A stretch of DNA of 5,940 nucleotides from Oscillospiraceae bacterium (GTDB taxonomy: Bacteria > Bacillota > Clostridia > Oscillospirales > Ruminococcaceae). Shown here piece after piece: positions 1 through 4,619 of the stretch. The notes under the pieces are model-generated. The model was not told the DNA's origin. It did no database searches and saw only the letters and a program-made list of their open reading frames with translations. The translations under genes were made by a program, and so were the position numbers. The stretch covers positions 1 through 5,940 of the forward strand of contig JAEDJV010000149.1 of assembly GCA_016296165.1 (NCBI GenBank), in the 5' to 3' direction. How positions within the stretch are numbered: position 1 is the first letter of the stretch; the number at the start of each line of letters is the position of its first letter.

Positions 1-1
1 A

Positions 2-67
2 ACAGTAATGGAATATTTCCTTGAGCCGATAACCAAAGGGTTCGGGGAAAGTATGAAGGAAAAGTAA
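2..67 (+). CDS. C-terminal end of an unidentified gene (5' partial)
   Basis: An open frame enters from the left edge and stops at TAA 65-67. It gives 21 residues that include MEYFLEPITKGF and end in ESMKEK. The tail is amphipathic and charged, as a protein C-terminus can be, but it is too short to assign to a family and I do not recognise it. No convincing terminator follows it. The gap of about 135 bases before the vapBC promoter suggests that it is a separate transcription unit. It could equally be a chance open frame. Confidence 0.4.
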   Translation, partial: TVMEYFLEPITKGFGESMKEK

Positions 68-203
68 AATGGGTAATTAAAAAGATACGCCGTAATGACT
101 TACCTTATTAAGATATCATTATCGACACTGTTGAACATCAGAACAGCCTGAAGACACTAAATATACTAATTAGAATAATACTACATTTTAGAGAATAAAT
201 CGC
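68..203. other. Intergenic gap, no gene supported
   Basis: This AT-rich stretch lies between the left-edge partial gene and the vapBC promoter. A 28-codon open frame without a start codon runs through about 112-198 on the plus strand (it contains DTVEHQNSLKTLNIL). It has no ribosome binding site and no recognisable similarity, so I do not call it a gene. No clear hairpin terminator is visible. Confidence 0.5.
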
Positions 204-232
204 TTGACATAGTATATACTATAGTATATACT
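204..232 (+). promoter_or_regulatory. vapBC promoter
   Basis: A perfect -35 box TTGACA (204-209) is separated by 17 bases from a -10 box TATACT (227-232). This is a near-consensus sigma-A promoter. Transcription would begin at about 238-240, which places the Shine-Dalgarno sequence (AGGAGGTG, 239-246) at the extreme 5' end of the message, with a leader of only about 14 nt before the ATG at 253. Confidence 0.85.
210..232. promoter_or_regulatory. Probable VapB/VapBC operator: two phased palindromes
   Basis: The 10-bp palindrome AGTATATACT occurs twice, at 211-220 and 223-232. Each copy is preceded by T, giving 11-bp direct repeats (210-220 and 222-232) with a 12-bp period. The second copy contains the -10 box and the first fills the spacer, so a bound repressor would block RNA polymerase. 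VapB-family antitoxins with AbrB-type N-termini are known to bind palindromes in their own promoter, with VapC as co-repressor. Assigning these repeats as that operator is inference from position and symmetry. Confidence 0.75.
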
Positions 233-252
233 GAACATAGGAGGTGTTTGAC

Positions 253-492
253 ATGCAAATAGCTAAATTATTTGTAAACGGAAGCAGTCAGGCAGTAAGA
301 TTACCAAAGGAATTCAGATTTGAAGGAAATGAAGTTTATGCCTATAAAATCGGTGATACAGTAATGTTGGTTCCAAAGGAAAAGGCATGGTCAACATTTT
401 TAGAGGGGATAAATGAATTTACAGATGATTATCTTGATATTGCTGAAAGGCGAGATATGAACAATGAATTTCAGGAAAGAGAATCATTATGA
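253..492 (+). CDS. vapB: VapB-type antitoxin (AbrB/VagC family)
   Basis: This 79-residue protein is the antitoxin partner of the PIN toxin encoded next to it. The N-terminal part (about residues 1-45) carries the signature of VagC/VapB proteins with the AbrB/SpoVT fold: LFVNGSSQAVRLPKEFRF, then EVYAYKIGDTVMLVP. In this family that part dimerises and binds the operator. The C-terminal part (about 46-79, rich in D and E and ending QERESL) corresponds to the segment that wraps the toxin in known VapBC structures. I chose ATG 253 because AGGAGGTG (239-246) lies at proper spacing; the in-frame GTG at 244 is inside that ribosome binding site. The stop overlaps the toxin start as ATGA (489-492), which implies translational coupling. 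Length is normal for the family. Confidence 0.93.
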   Translation: MQIAKLFVNGSSQAVRLPKEFRFEGNEVYAYKIGDTVMLVPKEKAWSTFLEGINEFTDDYLDIAERRDMNNEFQERESL

Positions 493-887
493 AATATATG
501 CTTGACACTAATATGTGTGTGTATGCTCAGAAAAGAAATCCATATGTATTACAGAAAATTAAAGAAAACTGGGAGAATGGAATTGCCATTTCGTCCATTA
601 CACTTGCCGAACTTGAATACGGCGTAAAGTATAGTGCGAATCCTGAAAAGAATGCTGTCGCTTTAATGAAATTTCTGTCCGTTATTGAAATTCTGCCTTT
701 TAATTCCAATGCTGCAATTGAATACGGTGATATATGTGCAGATTTACGAAAGAAAGGAACACCTATTGGTAATATGGATATGCTTATCTCTGCACATGCA
801 CGCTCTGAAAATCTTATAATAGTAACTCATAATACAAGAGAATTTAAAAGAGTAGAAAGCTTACAATTAGAAGACTGGTATCAGTGA
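489..887 (+). CDS. vapC: VapC-type PIN-domain ribonuclease toxin
   Basis: This is a 132-residue single-domain PIN protein of normal family length. The acidic metal-binding residues are visible: D6 in MLDTN, E41 in ITLAELEYG, and D97 in IGNMDMLISAHA. The final motif reads IIVTHNTREF, with N115 where many PIN proteins carry a fourth acid. That is usual for the VapC/MvpA/VagD branch and is not a sign of inactivation. The C-terminal ESLQLEDWY is also typical of the branch. Relatives from Shigella and Salmonella cleave initiator tRNA(fMet) and are held inactive by VapB; the same target is plausible here but not shown. The gene overlaps vapB by 4 bases and has no strong ribosome binding site of its own beyond AAAGAGA (476-482), which fits translational coupling. 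Both genes appear intact. Confidence 0.93.
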   Translation: MKYMLDTNMCVYAQKRNPYVLQKIKENWENGIAISSITLAELEYGVKYSANPEKNAVALMKFLSVIEILPFNSNAAIEYGDICADLRKKGTPIGNMDMLISAHARSENLIIVTHNTREFKRVESLQLEDWYQ

Positions 888-895
888 TACAAATT

Positions 896-930
896 ATAGT
901 GAACGAAAAAAATATTTTTTCGTTCACTAT
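896..930. repeat. Long perfect hairpin downstream of vapC (hairpin 1)
   Basis: A 16-bp perfect inverted repeat has arms beginning ATAGTGAACG (896-905) and ending CGTTCACTAT (921-930), with an inner A-run/T-run and a 3-base loop (912-914). It starts 8 bases after the vapC stop codon. The T-run is inside the stem and no T-tract follows it, so it is not a standard intrinsic terminator. It could protect the 3' end of the mRNA or be one end of a small mobile element. Confidence 0.75.
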
Positions 931-932
931 TA

Positions 933-975
933 GCCGATATGCACGGAGTGACCGCAGGGAACGGATGTGCAAGGC
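933..975. repeat. G+C-rich nested hairpin between the two long hairpins
   Basis: This short stretch is clearly richer in G+C than its surroundings. It has nested complementarity: GCC 933-935 with GGC 973-975, TGCAC 940-944 with GTGCA 967-971, and CCG 952-954 with CGG 962-964 around a 7-base loop. The pairing is interrupted, so the fold is tentative. Confidence 0.45.
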
Positions 976-993
976 AATATTAATAAAATAATT

Positions 994-1028
994 ATAGTGA
1001 AAGTCAAATTTATTTTGACGTTCACTAT
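994..1028. repeat. Second long hairpin related to hairpin 1 (hairpin 2)
   Basis: The arms 994-1008 and 1014-1028 pair over 15 positions with one mismatch (A1002/G1020) around a 5-base loop. The left flank plus outer arm AATTATAGTGAA (990-1001) is identical to 892-903, and the right arm CGTTCACTAT (1019-1028) is identical to 921-930. The inner stem differs (GTCAAA/TTTGAC here, an A-run/T-run in hairpin 1) but remains self-complementary. Confidence 0.7.
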
Positions 1029-1030
1029 AT

Positions 1031-1070
1031 ATAAAGGCATATTCACACAGTGATTGTGCCTTTATTTTTT
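1031..1070 (+). terminator. Intrinsic terminator of vapBC
   Basis: The stem ATAAAGGCA (1031-1039) pairs with TGCCTTTAT (1057-1065). It extends inward through TCAC/GTGA-type pairs to a 3-base ACA loop with one internal mismatch, and is followed by a T-run ending at 1070. This is a standard Rho-independent terminator for plus-strand transcripts from vapBC. Read from the other strand, the stem is followed only by TATATAG, so it would terminate the convergent ATPase gene less well. Confidence 0.8.
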
Positions 1071-1138
1071 ACAAAGAGATTACGGGATAGTTTTATTGCA
1101 GCAGGTGCACATTTCACGGTTTCGGATCACTTACTTTA

Positions 1139-2479
1139 TTAATATTCCTGTAAATTTTCAAGCGCCATACCAATGAGCTTATCCGTATAATCGGCCATAA
1201 AGAGCGGGATATTGAGAAGGTCGTCATTCAGCATGAGGTTATTAAGCGAGAACCTTATTCTGAGTTTAACTTTATCGGAGAATTTTTCTTTGTACTTTTT
1301 GAGACTTCTGCTTTCCGTATTTGACTCTGCTTTTACTTCAACAGGAAAAATGTCGTTTTCCCGCTGAATAATAAAATCAACTTCATACGGCGGATTAGTT
1401 TCCGACCAGTAACGCGGCTGAACTTCAAACTGATTTTTCAGTGACTGGAGAACATAGTTTTCAGAAAGTGCACCCTTGAATTCGGTAAACAGCCTGTTTC
1501 CTTCGCCAAATGCAGTCGGTGCAAGAAGTGCAAGTCTTCGTAAAATTCCGGTGTCAACCGCATATATTTTGAATGCGGAAAGATCATCGTATGCCGCAAT
1601 CGGAAGTCCTGGTGCTGTGCTTCTGTATACTTTCGATACAATATTTGCATCAACAAGCCACTGGAGTGCATCCTCATATTCTCTTGCCCTTGCACCTTCT
1701 TTTACAACTTTGAATATGAATTTTTTGTTTTCCCGTGCAAGCTGCGAAGGAATGGAGTGCCATATCATAGATATCTTCGGAAATTCCTTTGTATCAGGAT
1801 GTTTTGCAAAATCACGCTCATATGAATCTGTAATATCGGAGAGAACAGACTGCACAGCTTCTATGTCACGGTCTTCTGTCCACATAGCGACAGACTCAGG
1901 CATACCGCCGGTAACGTAGTACATTTTAAGTTTTTCATAGAGAGGGTTAAAGAAAGCATCCGGTATCGGTTCGATTTTTTCTATCGAATCCATGTATTCG
2001 CAGAGATTTTTGTCGCCGTTTGCAAAGAGAAATTCTCTGAAAGTCATCGGATTTATAGTTAGAAAATTTACTTTTCCAACAGGAAATGATGACGGCTTTG
2101 AAAGTGCAATTCCCAGCAGTGAACCTGCACACGCTATATGGTACTGAGGTGTATTTTCACAGAAATATTTCAGACTGTTTATTACATCAGGAAAATCCTG
2201 AACCTCGTCAAATATAATCAGTGTGTCTTCATTTATCTTCTGACCACTTGCCATCATAAGATTCTGGAGGATTCTCCCGGTATCCTTTGTGCTCTCAAAA
2301 AACTGGGCATATTCCTTGTTTTCGTCAAAATTAAAGTACGCATAGCTGCTGTAATACTGCCTTCCAAATTCCTTTAATATCCAGGTCTTTCCTACCTGCC
2401 GGACCCCTTTGAGTATCAGCGGCTTTCTGTGTTTAGAGTTTTTCCATTTTACAAGATCGTTGATAATGCTTCTGTACAT
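1139..2479 (-). CDS. AAA_14 / DUF4143 family ATPase
   Basis: This 446-residue P-loop ATPase has the AAA_14 plus DUF4143 architecture and normal length. The Walker A motif is GVRQVGKT (25-32). Walker B is LIIFDEVQ (87-94), with D91 and E92. CAGSLLG (117-123) follows as the sensor strand. The family motifs FPVGKVNFLTINPMTFREFL (132-151) and TGGMPES (190-196) are present. The C-terminal part has a restriction-endonuclease-like core, YEVDFIIQ (365-372) then FPVEVKAES (378-386); D368, E381 and K383 fit a PD-(D/E)XK pattern. The family is common in gut Bacteroidetes and Clostridia and its cellular role is not established. Nuclease activity here is inference. ATG 2479 is supported by GAGGGA at 2485-2490 on the minus strand. 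The gene converges on vapBC and diverges from the next ATPase. I see no frame damage. Confidence 0.92.
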   Translation of the reverse strand: MYRSIINDLVKWKNSKHRKPLILKGVRQVGKTWILKEFGRQYYSSYAYFNFDENKEYAQFFESTKDTGRILQNLMMASGQKINEDTLIIFDEVQDFPDVINSLKYFCENTPQYHIACAGSLLGIALSKPSSFPVGKVNFLTINPMTFREFLFANGDKNLCEYMDSIEKIEPIPDAFFNPLYEKLKMYYVTGGMPESVAMWTEDRDIEAVQSVLSDITDSYERDFAKHPDTKEFPKISMIWHSIPSQLARENKKFIFKVVKEGARAREYEDALQWLVDANIVSKVYRSTAPGLPIAAYDDLSAFKIYAVDTGILRRLALLAPTAFGEGNRLFTEFKGALSENYVLQSLKNQFEVQPRYWSETNPPYEVDFIIQRENDIFPVEVKAESNTESRSLKKYKEKFSDKVKLRIRFSLNNLMLNDDLLNIPLFMADYTDKLIGMALENLQEY

Positions 2480-2534
2480 ACTTATCCCTCACATTATTTT
2501 ATATAATAAACGGTGAAAAATCACACTTTTATAT

Positions 2535-2563
2535 ATTATAACGTGATTTTGTGATAAATTCAA
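2535..2563 (-). promoter_or_regulatory. Promoter for the AAA_14/DUF4143 ATPase
   Basis: Read on the minus strand, TTGAAT (2558-2563) and a perfect TATAAT (2535-2540) are separated by exactly 17 bases. This predicts a start near 2528 and a leader of roughly 50 nt. An inverted repeat, AAAATCAC (2517-2524) and GTGATTTT (2543-2550), brackets the -10 box and could be an operator. Confidence 0.7.
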
Positions 2564-2643
2564 TAGGCGTGGGATTGTTTTTTTAAATATACGGGGTAGA
2601 AAGTATTAAAAGCCGTTTTTAATTAAAGTTGAAATGTAACAAG

Positions 2644-2685
2644 AAATCAGAGGATATGCACCAGTCTGTACATATCCCTTGATTT
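2644..2685. repeat. Imperfect 15-bp hairpin in the divergent intergenic region
   Basis: AAATCA (2644-2649) pairs with TGATTT (2680-2685), and GGATATG (2652-2658) pairs with CATATCC (2671-2677). One G-T and one A-C position lie between them, and the loop has 12 bases. No T-tract follows on the plus strand, and only a weak T-rich run follows on the minus strand. It lies upstream of both divergent genes, so a terminator role is not expected unless it insulates the two promoters. Its right end overlaps the proposed -35 of the plus-strand ATPase. Confidence 0.5.
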
Positions 2686-2707
2686 ATCTGTGAAAATGTG
2701 ATATATT
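2679..2707 (+). promoter_or_regulatory. Candidate promoter for the ATPase_2/DUF234 gene
   Basis: TTGATT (2679-2684) is followed after 17 bases by TATATT (2702-2707). These match the sigma-A consensus at 4 and 5 of 6 positions. Transcription would start near 2713-2715, inside the large palindrome, and give a leader of about 60 nt. The A+T richness here makes chance matches likely, but the exact spacing and position favour it. Confidence 0.55.
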
Positions 2708-2761
2708 TTATTCAGAACGATTTTATTCAAATCAATTTGAATAAAATCAATTTGAATAAAA
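2706..2761. promoter_or_regulatory. 56-bp palindrome of four half-sites (probable operator or leader hairpin)
   Basis: The half-site TTTTATTCA occurs at 2706-2714 and 2721-2729, and its inverse TGAATAAAA at 2738-2746 and 2753-2761. Both pairs have a 15-bp period. The whole is symmetric about 2733.5, with 24 of 28 positions complementary. The core 2721-2746 is a 12-bp perfect inverted repeat around CA. The right half is also a perfect 15-bp tandem repeat (2731-2745, 2746-2760). It begins inside the proposed -10 box and ends two bases before the GGAGG at 2764-2768. This layout suggests cooperative binding of a dimeric regulator. A leader RNA hairpin is the alternative. Confidence 0.75.
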
Positions 2762-2773
2762 ACGGAGGACGCT

Positions 2774-4189
2774 ATGTTTGTTGGAAGAAAACAGGAACTT
2801 GAGTCATTGAATAATATTTATAATAAATCAGGGTTTGGAATGACTGTAATATACGGCAGGAGAAGAATTGGAAAATCAACACTTATTGCTGAATTTATAA
2901 AAAATAAAAAAGCTGTTTCCTATACTGCTTCAAAAGTTGGATCGGTGCGAAATCTTGAGCTTTTTTCAGATCAGGTGATTTCTGTACTTGACCCCACACT
3001 TTCTGACATAAAATTTTCTTCTGTTGAATCGGTTTTTGATTTTATAACAAACAGACTTACTGACGAAAAGCTGATTATTGTTATTGATGAATTACCTTAC
3101 TGGGCAGAAAAGGAAACCAGTCTGCTTTCAGTTTTGCAAAAATATATAGACACAAGATGGCTTGATAAAAATCTTATGATTATACTGTGCGGTTCCGCAC
3201 TCAGTTTTATGGAGAATAAAGTATTAAGTGAAAAAAGTCCTGTTTTCGGAAGAAGAGATTCACAGATAAAACTGGAGGTATTTAATTACAGGGAAGCTGC
3301 TCTTTTTGTTCCGGATTATTCATATGAGGACAAGGCAATAGTTTACGGAATTACCGGAGGAGTTGCCAGATATCTTTCTCTCATAGACAGCAGTATTTCT
3401 CTGGATGATAATATAAAAAGGCTGTTTTTTAGCGCTGACGGATATCTGTATGATGAAACGAGAAATCTTCTGGCTCAGGAATTTTCAGATGTTTCACTTG
3501 TAAATAACATAATAGAAGCAATAGCCGGAGGAGCAAATACTGTAAACACCATTGCCGGTAAAACGGGGGAAAGAGAAACAAATGTACTTTATTCACTTGA
3601 AAAATTAATCAGTATCGGTCTTGTCGAAAGAAAAAAATGCATAACAGAGGAAAAAAACAGGAAGAAAACACAATATGCATTAAAGGATCATATGTTTAAG
3701 TTCTGGTATGAATTTATCCCGAAAGCAAACAGTGTAATTCAGATTGGACAGGGCAGTATTTATTACGAAAAAATTGTTAAACCGCAGCTGCATTCATTTA
3801 TGGGAAGTGTGTTTGAAGAAATGTGCAGATATTTCACACTTGAGCAGGGTGTACAAGGCAGGTTTGGTAATTTCATTACAAATGCAGGAAACTGGTGGGG
3901 GACAGAAGTTATTGAAAATTCAAACGGAGAAAAAACCGTACAGTCGGCTGATATTGATGTCATAGCAATCTCGGAAGTTGACAGAAGCTTTGTTTCCGGT
4001 GAATGTAAATTTAAAAATGAGAAAATGGATAAAAACGTATATGAAACTCTTGTAAGGCGAACAAGGAATATTTCAGGAAAATATAAGCTGCAGAAATATG
4101 TATTGTTTTCACTTGGCGGATATACAGAATGGTTTGACACTGTGACGGACAGTAATGTTATTTTGTTTACGCTTGAGGATATGTATTGA
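2774..4189 (+). CDS. P-loop ATPase with PD-(D/E)XK-like C-terminus (ATPase_2 / DUF234 type)
   Basis: This 471-residue protein begins MFVGRKQELE, the usual start of this ATPase group, preceded by GGAGG (2764-2768). Walker A is YGRRRIGKST (27-36). Walker B is KLIIVIDELPYW (99-110), with D105 and E106. LMIILCGSA (134-142) is the sensor strand, FGRR (158-161) offers possible finger arginines, and ITGGVARYL (193-201) is the conserved linker motif. Residues about 244-290, including NVLYSLEKLISIGLVER, look like a winged helix. The C-terminal part, from GSVFEEMCRYF (344-354), has a nuclease-like core ADIDVIAI (392-399) and SGECKFK (408-414); D395, E410 and K412 fit PD-(D/E)XK. It matches archaeal-type ATPase_2 plus DUF234 proteins, which also occur in Clostridia and have no settled function. 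DNA binding or cleavage is inference. The gene is intact, with no obvious terminator after it. Confidence 0.9.
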   Translation: MFVGRKQELESLNNIYNKSGFGMTVIYGRRRIGKSTLIAEFIKNKKAVSYTASKVGSVRNLELFSDQVISVLDPTLSDIKFSSVESVFDFITNRLTDEKLIIVIDELPYWAEKETSLLSVLQKYIDTRWLDKNLMIILCGSALSFMENKVLSEKSPVFGRRDSQIKLEVFNYREAALFVPDYSYEDKAIVYGITGGVARYLSLIDSSISLDDNIKRLFFSADGYLYDETRNLLAQEFSDVSLVNNIIEAIAGGANTVNTIAGKTGERETNVLYSLEKLISIGLVERKKCITEEKNRKKTQYALKDHMFKFWYEFIPKANSVIQIGQGSIYYEKIVKPQLHSFMGSVFEEMCRYFTLEQGVQGRFGNFITNAGNWWGTEVIENSNGEKTVQSADIDVIAISEVDRSFVSGECKFKNEKMDKNVYETLVRRTRNISGKYKLQKYVLFSLGGYTEWFDTVTDSNVILFTLEDMY

Positions 4190-4298
4190 TTTTATAATAA
4201 AGTTTGTGTTATAACATTCCAGAGATGAGAGAAAAATTTAAATCTCAAAAATCATAGTTTATATCTTAACAGGATTATAAAATTTTTGATAAAAGATA

Positions 4299-4327
4299 TT
4301 GTAATTTTGCAGAATACAAGTTATAAT
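4299..4327 (+). promoter_or_regulatory. Promoter-like sequence upstream of the remnant and the secreted protein gene
   Basis: TTGTAA (4299-4304) is followed by a 17-base spacer and a perfect TATAAT (4322-4327). It would start transcription near 4334 and is the best promoter candidate I can see for the gene at 4620, leaving a long leader that includes the remnant. It sits in very AT-rich DNA, so a chance match is possible. Confidence 0.45.
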
Positions 4328-4579
4328 TGAAGTGGAGACGGGATATTGATTTTCTGCCAGTAGAGATTACAGAAAATAAAAACAGGGATGTAATTTTATG
4401 AATGGTGCAAAAGAAAACAAAAAATCACCTCTGAAGAATATTATAAAACAGTAAAAGATACAATAGTGAATATGTATGGATTCAATCAGGATATTTTGGT
4501 GAGAATATACCAGGATAATTATGAGAAACTTGTGATAAATCTTTCTGAGGTCATGTTGCATGTATGGTGGACGATATAA
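4327..4579 (+). pseudogene. Probable frameshifted or decayed small coding sequence
   Basis: Two adjoining open frames look protein-like. The first (4327-4401) contains WRRDIDFLPVEITENKNRDV and stops at TGA 4399-4401. The second, offset by one base, runs to TAA 4577-4579 and includes YEWCKRKQKITSEEYY, then NMYGFNQDILVRIYQDNYEK. Removing one T from the run 4394-4397 would join them. Alternatively, an ATG at 4398, with AGGGA at 4384-4388, would enter the second frame if the A-run 4419-4424 were one base longer, giving about 60 residues; as written, that ATG reads only 18 codons. No family is recognised. It could be decay, a sequencing error in a homopolymer, or a shorter real ORF from ATG 4472 (35 residues). 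Confidence 0.4.
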
Positions 4580-4619
4580 ATTGTCGTACCGTAATTAAAT
4601 TAAAAAGGGAGTATTAATC

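Larger units (their letters stand above)
4190..4619. other. 430-bp stretch without an intact gene
   Basis: This region is AT-rich. It holds no clear terminator for the preceding ATPase, a promoter-like sequence at 4299-4327, a probable broken coding remnant at about 4327-4579, and the ribosome binding site of the next gene (AAGGGAG, 4605-4611). Between 4190 and 4298 I see only weak AT-rich inverted repeats, such as GAGAT 4222-4226 with ATCTC 4242-4246. Confidence 0.6.

Noticed and set aside
244..252. In-frame GTG at 244 as an upstream start for the antitoxin
   Set aside because: The GTG lies inside the AGGAGGTG ribosome binding site, which is correctly spaced for ATG 253, and family members start close to the AKLFVNG motif.
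896..930. Hairpin 1 as the vapBC transcription terminator
   Set aside because: Its T-run is part of the stem and the sequence after it (TAGCCGATATG) is not T-rich. The hairpin at 1031-1070 fits much better.
1476..1919. 147-codon plus-strand open frame opposite the DUF4143 ATPase
   Set aside because: It is antisense to a gene with clear Walker motifs, has low-complexity serine-rich content, and has no recognisable domain or ribosome binding site.
2731..2760. 15-bp tandem repeat as the start of a CRISPR array or simple microsatellite
   Set aside because: The copies are directly adjacent without spacers, and the unit is part of a larger palindrome with matching inverted half-sites, so a regulatory array explains it better.
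4367..4561. 64-codon minus-strand open frame rich in F, I, Y and H, possibly a small membrane protein
   Set aside because: The hydrophobic composition is what A+T-rich antisense DNA gives. The plus strand reads more like protein, and I see no good ribosome binding site.
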